The notes under the pieces were generated by a model. The model was not told the origin of the DNA. It did not search any database and saw only the letters and a program-made list of their open reading frames with translations. Shown here piece by piece: positions 29,511 through 38,636 of a stretch of 64,000 nucleotides of DNA; the stretch's first letter is position 1; each line of letters begins with the position of its first letter. The position numbers and the translations under genes were made by a program. Source of the stretch: CAZLYK01 sp964563495 (GTDB taxonomy: Bacteria; Acidobacteriota; Blastocatellia; RBC074); assembly GCA_964563495.1 (NCBI GenBank), contig CAZLYK010000004.1, positions 1-64,000 on the forward strand, given 5' to 3'.

Positions 29511-29720
29511 ATGGAAGAGATCGATTTCGAACTGGCGCACTTTTTCGCGTGGGCGCGGGCGCGGGCGTACGCCGAATTCGAACGCCGGATGCAAGCCGAC
29601 CCGACGCTCGACCCCAACTGGACTTTTTCCGATATTATGCAGCAGCTGCTCGAGGAGTATCGCCGGCAGGATCGTGCAGGTCGGCAATCTGAATCACCGT
29701 CAACCGTGACCAAAGCATAA
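29511..29720 (+). CDS. small hypothetical protein
   Basis: 69 residues, no recognised domain. The sequence is charged and mostly helical: FELAHFFAWARARAYAEFER, then a loop with DPTLDPNWTFSDIMQQLLEE and a basic tail. No membrane segment or signal peptide. A weak ribosome site (AGAGGCGA) precedes the ATG. It ends 64 bases before the amidohydrolase gene on the same strand, so cotranscription is likely. Codon use resembles its neighbours, which supports a real gene; homologues would decide. Confidence 0.5.
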   Translation: MEEIDFELAHFFAWARARAYAEFERRMQADPTLDPNWTFSDIMQQLLEEYRRQDRAGRQSESPSTVTKA

Positions 29721-29784
29721 AAGATCCGGAGATGGATGAATCTCTCGCCATCTCTTCCCTCCCAACCATCAGAAAGGAAAAGCT

Positions 29785-31245
29785 ATGTGGATTCGCCAGT
29801 GCTTCACCGATGAAGAAAAACCGATTCGATCTCCAATCCCGACCGAGATCTGCTCAAATGAAGAGTTCATTCCCCCGGCGCAGACCCCGGAACAAAAGCA
29901 GTGGGAATCACGAATCGCCGAGATGGCCGATCGATGCGCGAAGAGGCTCGGCTTGTCCCGTCGCCGTTTCCTGCAATCGACCGGAGGGATGGCAGTCGCC
30001 ATGCTCGCCTACAACGAGGTCTTTGGTAAAACCTACGAGGTTGACCCGGTCGAGGCGCTCGATCCGGTCGCTTATGCCGAGAAATGGCCGAAGACCGAAT
30101 TCATCTTCGATAATCAGACTCATCACATCGATGTCGAAAGCAAGTGGTTCGAGGCGACCGACGCCGGCAGAGAGGCCGCGGCATTCCTGCGGCGGTTCAG
30201 ACCGAATGCGAAACAGACTGATGAAGCTCTCGCCCAGCTCAACCAGGCTCACTACATCAAAGAGCTGTTCATGGACAGCGACACCATGATGGCGATCATC
30301 AGCGGCGTCCCGACCGCGCAGTGGAACGAAAATATACTGCCGCCGGACAAGATGGTTCAAACTCGCGACGCGATCAATCGCCTGGCCGGCAGTTCACAGC
30401 GTATGCTCAGCCACGGCCTGCTCCGCCCGAATATGGGCAAAGCGGAATTCGAAGAGATGGATCGTCAACACAAGCAGCTCAAGATCAACTCCTGGAAGAT
30501 GTACCCCGGCTCCAAGATCGGCGCCGGACCCTACTGGCTCGATGACGAGAAGATGACTTATCCCTTCTGGGAACGCACCCGCAAGCTCGGCATCAAAAAT
30601 ATCTGTATCCACAAGGGATTGCCTCTCGGGCTCTTCGAGGAGGAGCATTGCCATCCGAAAGACGTCGAGAAGGCCGCCAGGGATTTCCCGGACCTGAATT
30701 TCATCATCTATCACTCGGGGTGGCACCCGACAGCCGGCAGCGCGCGACGCAGCGAAGGCGCCGCCGCCAACCCACAATATATTCCCTGGTGCTCTGAGCT
30801 GATCGAATTGGTCAGGAAGAACAACCTCAAGAACGTCTATTTCGAGCTCGGCAGCACCTGGAATGGAATGTCGATGGGTAACGCCGTCGCGGCCATGCAT
30901 TTCCTGGGACAGGTCATGAACCTTCCGGGCGGTGAAGACCGGATCATCTGGGGGACGGATTCGATCTGGGGCGGCAGCCCGCAATCACAGATCGAGCGCT
31001 TCCGCCGCTTCCAGATCAGTGACGAGATCGCCGAGAAGTTCGGCTACAAAAAACTTACCCCAGAGACCAAGGCCAAGATCTTCGGCCTCAACGCCGCGAA
31101 GCTTTATAAACTGGATCTCAAGGCCAAGCGCAATGCCATTCAGGCAGACAAGATCTCGCAGATCAAAGAGGAGTACCTGCAGGATCCGCGGCCGAGCAAC
31201 ACGCAGTTCGGCTGGGTCTGGCGCGAGCGTGGTTTGAAGGCGTGA
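29785..31245 (+). CDS. Tat-exported amidohydrolase (amidohydrolase 2 family)
   Basis: 486 residues. An unusually long N-terminal region (1-52) precedes a twin-arginine motif SRRRFLQSTGG (about 58-68) and a hydrophobic stretch, so export through Tat of the folded metalloenzyme is likely. The hydrolase part has HHIDVES where the family has its first metal-binding His residues, IYHSGWHP for another, and WGTDSIW for the final Asp. Members hydrolyse or decarboxylate cyclic or aromatic acids; the substrate here is unknown. The ATG has AAAGGAAAAG upstream. A palindromic half-repeat and a 27-bp inverted repeat follow the stop. Confidence 0.82.
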   Translation: MWIRQCFTDEEKPIRSPIPTEICSNEEFIPPAQTPEQKQWESRIAEMADRCAKRLGLSRRRFLQSTGGMAVAMLAYNEVFGKTYEVDPVEALDPVAYAEKWPKTEFIFDNQTHHIDVESKWFEATDAGREAAAFLRRFRPNAKQTDEALAQLNQAHYIKELFMDSDTMMAIISGVPTAQWNENILPPDKMVQTRDAINRLAGSSQRMLSHGLLRPNMGKAEFEEMDRQHKQLKINSWKMYPGSKIGAGPYWLDDEKMTYPFWERTRKLGIKNICIHKGLPLGLFEEEHCHPKDVEKAARDFPDLNFIIYHSGWHPTAGSARRSEGAAANPQYIPWCSELIELVRKNNLKNVYFELGSTWNGMSMGNAVAAMHFLGQVMNLPGGEDRIIWGTDSIWGGSPQSQIERFRRFQISDEIAEKFGYKKLTPETKAKIFGLNAAKLYKLDLKAKRNAIQADKISQIKEEYLQDPRPSNTQFGWVWRERGLKA

Positions 31246-31281
31246 GCAATAGAGGGGATTGACGGGATTTCACCGGATTAT

Positions 31282-31339
31282 AGCAAGTTTCACGTTTGTA
31301 CGACCGCGAGGACGCGGTCGTACAAACGTGAAACTTGCT
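31282..31339. repeat. perfect 27-bp inverted repeat
   Basis: AGCAAGTTTCACGTTTGTAC... (31282-31308) and its exact reverse complement (31313-31339) enclose AGGA. Preceded by a half unit of the GACAGGATT family (31243-31280). It could form a very stable cruciform or terminator after the amidohydrolase gene; no T-run follows. Confidence 0.9.
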
Positions 31340-31368
31340 GCCGCTTCAAAAATCGAAAGGATGGAAGA

Positions 31369-32178
31369 ATGCGCACCTTAAAGCAGGGTGACCGGGGCCC
31401 GGAGGTCAAGAGATTGCAGCAGAAGCTGATCGAGCTGGGTTTCCGGCCAGGTACGCCTGATGGAGTATTCGGCCTCAATACCAGGTTTGCCGTCGGATCA
31501 TTCCAAAGAAGGAGCGGGCTGGTCGTCGACGGCGTCGCCGGCCCGGCCACTCTGCGGGCGCTTGGACTGGTTTCGAGCGATGAGTTTGTCTCCGGCGTCT
31601 CGGTGATCGATAAAGTGACGGTCAACCTCGTCTCCCAGATATTTCCGGGCGCGCCGCGCGCCAACATCGAGAACAACCTCCCCTTTGTCCTGAGAGGACT
31701 CAAGGAGGTAGAACTCGTCGACAAACCGATGGTCCTCATGGCCCTGGCGACGATTCGCGCCGAGACCGGAAATTTCCTTCCGATCGATGAGGCGGTTTCG
31801 CAGTTCAACACCACTCTTCCCGGCACCCCTCCATTCTTCGACAAGTATGATTTCCGCACCGATCTCGGCAACCGCGGCCCAACCGACGGAGCCGACTATA
31901 AGGGCAGAGGCTACATTCAACTCACCGGACGCGACAACTACCTGCGCTACGGACAGAAGATCGGGTTTGGGACTCAACTCGTCGACTCTCCGGGGCTGGC
32001 CAATTCTCCGCAAATTGCCGCACTCCTGTTATCCAGTTTTCTCAAAGACAAGGAGCTCAGGATTCGCGAAGCCCTGGTCGCCAATGACCTGGCCACCGCC
32101 CGCAGGCTGGTCAACGGCGGCACTCACGGCCTGGCCCAGTTCGAGAAGGCTTACAAAACCGGGGAACAATTGATCTGA
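31369..32178 (+). CDS. peptidoglycan-binding GH19-type lysin
   Basis: 269 residues. Residues 1-67 are a PG_binding_1 domain (LKQGDRGPEVKRLQQKLIELGF, then DGVFGLNTRFAVGSFQ). The second part matches glycoside hydrolase family 19: LMALATIRAETGNFLP with E132 at the place of the catalytic acid, then GPTDGADYKGRGYIQLTGRDNYLRYG. No signal peptide is visible, so release would need another route, as for many phage-like endolysins. The ATG has GAAAGGATGGAAG upstream. There are no other phage genes in the window, so I treat it as a cell-wall hydrolase of the host. Confidence 0.85.
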   Translation: MRTLKQGDRGPEVKRLQQKLIELGFRPGTPDGVFGLNTRFAVGSFQRRSGLVVDGVAGPATLRALGLVSSDEFVSGVSVIDKVTVNLVSQIFPGAPRANIENNLPFVLRGLKEVELVDKPMVLMALATIRAETGNFLPIDEAVSQFNTTLPGTPPFFDKYDFRTDLGNRGPTDGADYKGRGYIQLTGRDNYLRYGQKIGFGTQLVDSPGLANSPQIAALLLSSFLKDKELRIREALVANDLATARRLVNGGTHGLAQFEKAYKTGEQLI

Positions 32179-32393
32179 AGGTGACAGATCCTGCAACCTA
32201 CCAATACCTCCCCAACGTATTCTTGACTGCGATCATCGGCTCTACCATGACTTCGCTACTCAAAAAAAAATGACTGAACCTTCATTCAGCGCCAAAGAAG
32301 CTATTGTCTGACCGGTCAACTAATTACGGAAAAGAGGAGGTTCGAAAGCTCCGAAGTCATTGATCGGATTGGACAAAGAGGTGAATAAACAGC
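32179..32393. other. intergenic region before the cytochrome c/PHM-like cluster
   Basis: About 215 bases with no gene; the sigma70 promoter below closes it, and another possible TTGACT lies at 32224. Confidence 0.5.
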
Positions 32394-32422
32394 TTGACAG
32401 TCGATCGATTAATCCATATTTT
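32394..32422 (+). promoter_or_regulatory. sigma70 promoter for the cytochrome c/PHM-like genes
   Basis: TTGACA (32394-32399), 17-base spacer, TATTTT (32417-32422), about 77 bases before the ATG at 32499. The match is close to consensus. Confidence 0.65.
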
Positions 32423-32498
32423 AGGGGTCGCGAGACGTTGAGGACTGCAATAATTGTCTACCTACCACGAGCTTGAGCAAGATTAAGGAGAGTAACTG

Positions 32499-34175
32499 AT
32501 GCGGAAGAGAAGAGTTTATTCGCTGGGTGCCGCCCTGATCATCTGTCTGGCGGCCGGTCTATTATTGATTGGGAGTGGGAGTGCCAAGCACAAGCCGGGA
32601 GTTGGGAGCACGGCGAAGAACGTGACTTTCAGCAAAGACGTTGCGCCGATCTTCTACCGGAATTGCACCGAGTGCCATCGTCCCGGTGAGGGGGCGCCGT
32701 TCTCTGCCCTGAGCTACAAAGACGTTCGGCCGTGGGCGAAGTCAATTCGCGAAAAGGTATTGAATCGGCAGATGCCGCCCTGGCACGCCGATCCGCACTA
32801 CGGGGATTTCAAGAACAATCGGAAGTTGACTCAGTCGGAGATAGAGACGATCGTGGCCTGGGTTGATGGAGGGGTCAAAGAGGGAGATCCGAAGGACCTG
32901 CCGGCGGCGCCGAAGTTCGATGAAGGATGGAACATCGGTAAACCCGACGTGGTTATTCAGCTTCCGGAGGAGTACGCCTACAAGCCGGGTGTGGACGAAT
33001 ATCAATATTTCGACGTCCCGACCAACTTCACCGAAGACAAGTATGTGCAGATGGCCGAAGCACGACCGGGGAATCGCAAGATCGTGCATCACATTATCGC
33101 CTTCATCGTTCCGCCGGGCGGTCCGAGCATGTCCAAGATGACGACCGAGCAGCGCAACAAGGCGATGGAGGCAGCGCTCAAGAATTCTCCGTTCTATCGT
33201 GACGGTTTCCTCATGCGGATCAAGACCGATCAGCCGGTGGTCGATGATGGTTGTGCAGATCCCAAGCTGCAACGCGGCGGCAACGACAACCTGCTGGTAG
33301 GATACGCGCCGGGCAGGCAGGCGGACTTCTTCCCCGCCGGCGTGGTGCGCAAGATCCCGGCCGGTTCGATCATCCGCTTCCAGCTGCATTATTCGAATCA
33401 GACGCTCGCGGGCTCCGAGGTCGAGAAAGATCGTTCGATGATCGGCCTCATCTTCGCCAAGGAACTCAAACCGAATCAAAAGCTGATCTCGACCAACTCG
33501 ATCGGCAACATTATGTTCAAGATTCCCGCCGGCGCGGAGAATCATCGCGTCACGGCGTGCCGGACGCTGCGCCGCGATACGACCGTTTACGGACTCATGC
33601 CGCACATGCACCTGCGCGGCAAATCGATGGAGTACAAGGCGATCTACCCGGACGGTAAATCCGAGACCCTGCTCAGCGTCCCGAACTATGATTTTGCCTG
33701 GCAGACCGACTATCTGCTGAAAGAGCCGAAGACCCTGCCAAAGGGGACCAAAATTATAGTCACCGCCTACTTCGACAACTCGGCGAAGAACAAATTCAAT
33801 CCCGATCCGACCAAAGATGTTCGATACGGCGAGCCGACCTACGACGAGATGATGCTCGGATTCATCGACTACGTCACGGAAATGCCGCCGGTTGCTCAGG
33901 TCGATCCGAAGATCCTCGACACGTATACCGGCCGTTACGAAATGATGCCCAACGTCTTTGCGACGGTGACGCGTGAGGGTAACAGCCTGGTCGTTCAAAT
34001 TCCGATGCAGGGGAAGATGGAATTCCTGCCCCAATCGGATTCCCGCTTCTTCCTCAAGAACAGCGATGTCGATCTGGTCATTGTCAAGAATGACAAGGGA
34101 GAAGTGGTCGAAGCCGTGATCGAAGGCGGCCGGACCACACGCGCCAAGAAGGTCAGGGATGTAGCAGCTAACTAA
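32499..34175 (+). CDS. secreted cytochrome c/PHM-like copper protein 1
   Basis: 558 residues. After a signal peptide (about 1-28) comes a heme c site, C56-T-E-C59-H60, in a compact cytochrome domain. The following region resembles peptidylglycine monooxygenase-type copper proteins: KIVHHII (H197, H198), LHYS (H297), PHMHLRG (H369, H371) and TYDEMM (M451). These fit the family's two copper sites (three His; two His and one Met). A C-terminal domain (about 465-558) with DTYTGRYEMMPNVFATVTR resembles DUF3471. A heme-to-copper electron path in the periplasm is plausible; the substrate is unknown. It starts a three-gene run of related proteins, with AAGGAGAG before the ATG. Confidence 0.82.
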   Translation: MRKRRVYSLGAALIICLAAGLLLIGSGSAKHKPGVGSTAKNVTFSKDVAPIFYRNCTECHRPGEGAPFSALSYKDVRPWAKSIREKVLNRQMPPWHADPHYGDFKNNRKLTQSEIETIVAWVDGGVKEGDPKDLPAAPKFDEGWNIGKPDVVIQLPEEYAYKPGVDEYQYFDVPTNFTEDKYVQMAEARPGNRKIVHHIIAFIVPPGGPSMSKMTTEQRNKAMEAALKNSPFYRDGFLMRIKTDQPVVDDGCADPKLQRGGNDNLLVGYAPGRQADFFPAGVVRKIPAGSIIRFQLHYSNQTLAGSEVEKDRSMIGLIFAKELKPNQKLISTNSIGNIMFKIPAGAENHRVTACRTLRRDTTVYGLMPHMHLRGKSMEYKAIYPDGKSETLLSVPNYDFAWQTDYLLKEPKTLPKGTKIIVTAYFDNSAKNKFNPDPTKDVRYGEPTYDEMMLGFIDYVTEMPPVAQVDPKILDTYTGRYEMMPNVFATVTREGNSLVVQIPMQGKMEFLPQSDSRFFLKNSDVDLVIVKNDKGEVVEAVIEGGRTTRAKKVRDVAAN

Positions 34176-34201
34176 TTTGAATGCGGAATTCCGCATTCAA
34201 A
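34176..34201. repeat. 26-base perfect palindrome
   Basis: TTTGAATGCGGAATTCCGCATTCAAA pattern centred on GAATTC, immediately after the stop of PHM-like gene 1; a second partial copy of GAATGCGG/CCGCATTC follows. Probably a terminator or processing site between cotranscribed genes. Confidence 0.9.
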
Positions 34202-34231
34202 ATTCCGCATTCGTAAGGAGGCACATCGACT

Positions 34232-35662
34232 ATGAATAGGCTACGAACAGCTGTCGCCATCCTCGCTTGCCTTGCCGCAGGTGTGTGCTTCATCCTGCCG
34301 GCGAGCCAGGCCAACGGGATCAAACCGGCGCCGAAAATTGTCACTTTCAACAAGGACGTCGCACCGATCTTCAACAAGAACTGCGCCGAATGCCATCGTC
34401 CGGGCGAGGCTGCGCCCTTCTCGACTTTGACTTATCAAGAGGTCCGTCCCTGGGCGAAATCGATTCGCGAGAAGGTCGCCAGTCGCGTCATGCCGCCCTG
34501 GCACGCAGATCCGCACGTCGGCGAATGGGCTAACGACCGGCGCCTGAGACAAGCAGAGATCGATACAGTTGTGGCATGGGTCGACGGCGGAGCCAGGGAG
34601 GGCGATCCGAAGGATCTTCTGCCTGCGCCGAAATTCGTCGATGGCTGGGCGATCGGGAAGCCCGACCTGCTCATCCCGATGCCGGAAGAGTTCACGCTCG
34701 AGGCGAGCGGCCCGGACGAGTACCAGTATTTCGAGGTCGATCCCGGTTTCAAGGAAGACGTCTATGTCCAGATGGCTGAGGCTCGCCCCGGCAATCGCAA
34801 GATCGTCCATCACATCATCGCCTTCGTCGCTCCTCCGAGTAAGGATGGCAAGCGCCCGCAGTTGAGCAAAGAGGAGATGGAGAAGATGCGCGCACAGATG
34901 GCGAAAGATTCGATTTTCTACCAGGACGGCTTTCTCACCCGCGTCAAGATGGATGTCCCGGTCTACGATGACGGGTGCGCCCTGCCGAGCGGCGGCTCGG
35001 GATCGCGGCGTGACGGTCGTGGTCGCTCCTCTGAAGAGATAGGAACACTGCTCTGCGGTTATGCGCCCGGAATGAACCAGGGGATCTGGGAACCGGGCTC
35101 AGTCAAGAAGATCCCGGCCGGATCGAAGATTCTCTTCCAGTTGCACTATTCGAAAGTCGCGGGCAGCGTCCAGAAAGATCGCTCGATGGTCGGTCTGGTT
35201 CTGGCCAAGACCCCGCCGCAGAAACAGATCATGACGCACCCGGTTTCGAATAACTACTTCAAGATTCCCCCCGGCGCGGGAGATCATCAGGTCACAGCCT
35301 GTTGGATGGTCGAGGACGATATCCATATCCTGACACTGATGCCGCACATGCACCTGCGCGGCAAGTCGCAGAAGATCGAGGCCTTCTACCCTGACGGGCG
35401 TAAAGAAGTGTTGCTCGACGTCCCGAATTACGATTTTTCGTGGCAAACGGTCTACTATCTCAAGCGGCCGGCCGCCATCCCGAAGGGAACCAGGATTCTG
35501 GTCACTTCGTCCTTCGACAATTCAGCCAGGAATAAGTACAACCCCGATCCAACCAAAGCCGTCCGCTGGGGCGACCCGACCTACGACGAGATGATGATCG
35601 GCTGGATCGATTACACAGTCGACAAGCTCAGTCTCAAGAACACGACTGCGATCAAGCAATAA
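34232..35662 (+). CDS. secreted cytochrome c/PHM-like copper protein 2
   Basis: 476 residues, a close paralogue of the upstream gene but without its DUF3471-like tail. It has a signal peptide, heme motif CAECH in NKNCAECHRPGEAAPFS, the same WAKSIREKVASRVMPPWHADPH stretch, KIVHHIIAFV, LHYSKV, LMPHMHLRGKS and TYDEMM. All copper and heme ligands of paralogue 1 are kept. An insertion with GSGSRRDGRGRSS at about 250-265 looks flexible. The spacer is 56 bases, with AAGGAGGC before the ATG. The two proteins may act in one complex or on related substrates. Confidence 0.85.
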   Translation: MNRLRTAVAILACLAAGVCFILPASQANGIKPAPKIVTFNKDVAPIFNKNCAECHRPGEAAPFSTLTYQEVRPWAKSIREKVASRVMPPWHADPHVGEWANDRRLRQAEIDTVVAWVDGGAREGDPKDLLPAPKFVDGWAIGKPDLLIPMPEEFTLEASGPDEYQYFEVDPGFKEDVYVQMAEARPGNRKIVHHIIAFVAPPSKDGKRPQLSKEEMEKMRAQMAKDSIFYQDGFLTRVKMDVPVYDDGCALPSGGSGSRRDGRGRSSEEIGTLLCGYAPGMNQGIWEPGSVKKIPAGSKILFQLHYSKVAGSVQKDRSMVGLVLAKTPPQKQIMTHPVSNNYFKIPPGAGDHQVTACWMVEDDIHILTLMPHMHLRGKSQKIEAFYPDGRKEVLLDVPNYDFSWQTVYYLKRPAAIPKGTRILVTSSFDNSARNKYNPDPTKAVRWGDPTYDEMMIGWIDYTVDKLSLKNTTAIKQ

Positions 35663-35666
35663 ACAG

Positions 35667-35726
35667 TGATCGAGAAGGATACTGCGGGATTTGACCGGAT
35701 AAATCCCGCGGTATCCTTCTCGATCA
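35667..35726. repeat. 26-bp inverted repeat
   Basis: TGATCGAGAAGGATAC... (35667-35692) and its near-perfect complement (35701-35726, one mismatch), 8-base loop. It separates PHM-like genes 2 and 3. Its sequence belongs only loosely to the GACAGGATT family. Confidence 0.9.
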
Positions 35727-35746
35727 TTGTTTATTGACCCATTAAG

Positions 35747-36979
35747 ATGAACCGACTCAGCAGACCCCTCTCCCTCGCGACCTTCGCCAGCATCTGCGCC
35801 GTCCTGTTGCTGCTGCCGCGAACCGGCAGCACGCACGAGCCGATCACGACAAAGGTCATGTTCAATAAAGAAGTCATTCGGATTCTTCATCGCAACTGCC
35901 TCGGATGTCACAGCCCGGCAGGGATCAAGCCGGATATCTCGTTGACCACGTATGAGGAGGCCAGACCCTGGGCCAAGGCGATCAAGGAAGAGGTGCTCGA
36001 GAAACGCATGATGCCGTATCAGGCAGTGAAAGGTTACGGCAGTTTCCAGCACGACTACACGATGCCGCAGCGCGATCAGGAACTGCTTATCTCCTGGATC
36101 GAAGGTGGGGCCCCAAAAGGCGATGAGAAAGATTATCCCAAGCAGGCGATCGAACAGTTGATCAAAGGCGAATCATGGCCCCTCGGCCGGCCCGACCTGA
36201 TCCTGCAGCCGGAAAAAGAGACCTCTATCGAAGCGGGCGGCGACGACGAAACCCGGTGCTTTCCCCTGCCGACGGGGCTCGACCAAGACCGCTGGGTCAG
36301 GGGATTTGACTTTCAACCGGGAACCGGACCGGTCGTCTACGGTGCATCGTTCTTGATAGCGCGTGCCGCCCCGGCGCGTGGGCGCACAGGTTCGAAAGCC
36401 GCGGGTTCGAAGAAGGATGCTTGCGGCGCTCAAAACGCCGGACTGGAGAACATTGGACATTGGGTCCCGGGCCAGGCTCCACAACTGATGCCCGATGGAA
36501 TCGGACAGTTATTGCCTGCTCGCTCCCGGGTTCTAGTCAAGATTCACTATCGAAAAAATGGAGAACCGGCGACCGGCCGCAGCCGCCTCGGACTCTACTT
36601 CGCTCGGGACGAGGTCAGCCGGATTGCCCGCTACGTGAAGATCAATGCTAGACGGGCAACCCCGGCGACGAACAGCGATGGGAAGCGAGTCAAGGCCTCT
36701 TATACGATCACTGACTCGGCTGATGCTCTGGCCATCCGCCCGCTGCTCTACCCTCGTGCAAAATCGGTCGAGGCGACGGCGCACCGTCCGGACGGATCGG
36801 TCGAAGTCTTGATCTGGGCCAGGAACTACCGGTTTGACTGGCAGCCGGCTTACTTTTTCAAGAGACCGGTCCCGCTGCCTAAAGGAACGCGGATCGAGGT
36901 CGTCACCTATCTGGATGACCCGGCGGAAAACGTCTCATCAAATACGTTGTGTGAGATCACATTGACCGGGAAAAAATAG
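35747..36979 (+). CDS. degenerate cytochrome c/PHM-like protein 3
   Basis: 410 residues, the third paralogue. The signal peptide and heme motif (CLGCH in HRNCLGCHSPAG) remain, as do the flanking helices (YEEARPWAKAIKEEVLEK). The copper region has lost its ligands: the HHII position reads VVYGASFL, and the PHMHLRG position reads RPLLYPRAKS, while one His (KIHYRKN) is kept. The final DEMM segment is absent. It therefore looks like a cytochrome with a non-catalytic former copper domain. The spacer to gene 2 is 84 bases. The TAG stop at 36977 lies within the start of a palindromic repeat. Confidence 0.8.
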   Translation: MNRLSRPLSLATFASICAVLLLLPRTGSTHEPITTKVMFNKEVIRILHRNCLGCHSPAGIKPDISLTTYEEARPWAKAIKEEVLEKRMMPYQAVKGYGSFQHDYTMPQRDQELLISWIEGGAPKGDEKDYPKQAIEQLIKGESWPLGRPDLILQPEKETSIEAGGDDETRCFPLPTGLDQDRWVRGFDFQPGTGPVVYGASFLIARAAPARGRTGSKAAGSKKDACGAQNAGLENIGHWVPGQAPQLMPDGIGQLLPARSRVLVKIHYRKNGEPATGRSRLGLYFARDEVSRIARYVKINARRATPATNSDGKRVKASYTITDSADALAIRPLLYPRAKSVEATAHRPDGSVEVLIWARNYRFDWQPAYFFKRPVPLPKGTRIEVVTYLDDPAENVSSNTLCEITLTGKK

Positions 36980-37060
36980 ACAGGATCAACCAGATTGCTG
37001 CAGGATTTGACAAGATAGTGTTTGTCAAATCCTGCAGCAATCTGGTTGATCCTGTCTATT
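36975..37060. repeat. GACAGGATT-type palindrome, copy 5
   Basis: Perfect long arms with the words CAGGATCAACCAGATTGC and CAGGATTTGACAAGAT; loop AGTG. It lies between two convergent genes (ends at 36979 and 37069) and gives the stop codon of the first. Confidence 0.92.
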
Positions 37061-37068
37061 TTTCAGCC

Positions 37069-38127
37069 TTACATGCTTCGTCGAGCGCGCCTTTGGCTGA
37101 ACTCGTCGGTCCCTTCGACCTCGTCGGCCATGATGATCTGCGGATCATTGGGGACCACTTCAAAATAGGCGTCAACGATCGGGTGGGGTGACCAGGATAG
37201 TTTATGCGCCATATTCACCACCTCCTGCCGCGCTTGAATCCAATGCATGACCCCTGGTTCCTGATCTCTCAGAGCCTTGGCCAATTGCAGATCCCTGGCG
37301 ATCTCCATGCACTCTTCAGCCCAGGTGTGCTCAAGTTCCGAGATGATCTTGTCGCGATTGACCACGGCGAAATTCTGGCGGAGCTCGGGATTGAGAAAAT
37401 ATGACTCAGTATAGGCTTTGGCCCGCCAGTACATGATCTTCTTCTGCAGCTCATCGAAGTTTCTGGTGACCAGTTCCTGAAACTTTTGCTGCGCGCGGCG
37501 GTCGATCTCCCTCATGACTTCCAGGCTTTTAGTGTGCGAGTTGATCATGATCGCCTGGCGCTCTTTCTCGGCTTTTCTCTCTTCCGTCCTGATCTTTCGA
37601 TTTCGCCTGAAGACGATCACACTTGAGACCATAAGCAGGGGCAGGAAGATAACCCCAAGCAGGATGAGAATGCCGTATTCCTGCCAGATCGAGGAGAACC
37701 TCTCACGCCAGATCCTCTCCAACCAGCTTTCACGGTGAATCTCGATGTGAGCGGTTTCAATCTCGAGGTGCCTGTCTTTACCGAACCCGATGTAGATCGG
37801 CTTACCGTATCCACGGAAAAGAAACTCGACCTTGCCGATATGCCCATCGGCCCCTTCGTCCAAAGCGATGGCTTTAAACGACTTCCCGTCGATCTGAATA
37901 TCGGTTTCGAAACTACCCTGATTTTCTGAGTAGACGGCTCTCAGGTTATACGGCGAAACGAGAGTGATCCGATAAGAGGCGTAGGGAGCCAAAGGCTGTG
38001 GAGTTCGGGCTTTGGCGCCGTTTGTCGGCATTGAGAGAAGCGATTCTTCTAAATAATCTTCTGATTCGGTATCGGCTAGAGCTGTTACAGAACAGCACAG
38101 GAGCAACACGACAACCCTGAGAACCAT
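37069..38127 (-). CDS. membrane protein of unknown function with cytoplasmic coiled coil
   Basis: 352 residues. Signal peptide (MVLRVVVLLLCCSVTALADT), a periplasmic beta-rich domain of about 120 residues (YRITLVSPYNLRAVYSENQG, FKAIALDEGADGHIGKVEFL), one strong membrane helix (YGILILLGVIFLPLLMVSSV), then a long charged helical region (RKAEKERQAIMINSHTK and onwards) in the cytoplasm. I do not recognise a family. The layout, sensor-like outside and coiled coil inside, suggests signalling or scaffolding. ATG at 38127 has GGAGG upstream; the frame continues upstream to 38199 without support. Confidence 0.75.
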   Translation of the reverse strand: MVLRVVVLLLCCSVTALADTESEDYLEESLLSMPTNGAKARTPQPLAPYASYRITLVSPYNLRAVYSENQGSFETDIQIDGKSFKAIALDEGADGHIGKVEFLFRGYGKPIYIGFGKDRHLEIETAHIEIHRESWLERIWRERFSSIWQEYGILILLGVIFLPLLMVSSVIVFRRNRKIRTEERKAEKERQAIMINSHTKSLEVMREIDRRAQQKFQELVTRNFDELQKKIMYWRAKAYTESYFLNPELRQNFAVVNRDKIISELEHTWAEECMEIARDLQLAKALRDQEPGVMHWIQARQEVVNMAHKLSWSPHPIVDAYFEVVPNDPQIIMADEVEGTDEFSQRRARRSM

Positions 38128-38636
38128 ATATCCTCCATACCGGATGAGGCAGTAAACGAAGGATCGTTCGGTGATCTGAAACAATCGATCTTGGATCACG
38201 TACGATTAATCTTATTCCAGCCTGATAGCGGCTGATCTAAAAGATCTATTGACCGGGTGAGATGGATTATCTTCTGGTCTTAAGGCAAAGAGTCAGTTTT
38301 TAAATTGCTTAAGATCAGTTTTATCATCAAGATTTACCCACCGAACAACCTTGAGCCTCTGGTATTGCATGGCCTTGGACGCGGAAAATAGGGGTACGTC
38401 CAGAGAATTACTCCGGATAGAAGATCAGACTTTGGCACCATATTTCCCACTCGCTGGGGGCCAAAAAAATCCGGGGCCTACTCGCATGGGGGGTCAAAGT
38501 AGACTGAACAATATCGGGGCTGCTCGGCACAAACTTATGTATTGTGAGGTCCGGAAGCCGACAAAAAGGCTTAGATACCGAAACCGTGAGCCACTTGTAG
38601 CACAGGCTTTAATCCATAGTCAAATATTATCTGACA
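38128..38636. other. gene-free region of about 510 bases
   Basis: No convincing gene. Two similar segments at 38450-38476 and 38480-38506 (each beginning CTCGC(A)TGGGGG) form an imperfect direct repeat. The left part should contain the promoter of the membrane-protein gene. Confidence 0.5.

Noticed and set aside
31369..32178. Prophage remnant around the GH19-type lysin
   Set aside because: No other phage gene, attachment site or integrase occurs nearby.
38450..38512. Possible IS21-like terminal repeats (two TGGGGG-containing units)
   Set aside because: The resemblance rests on short G-rich words; no istA/istB remnant or target duplication is present.
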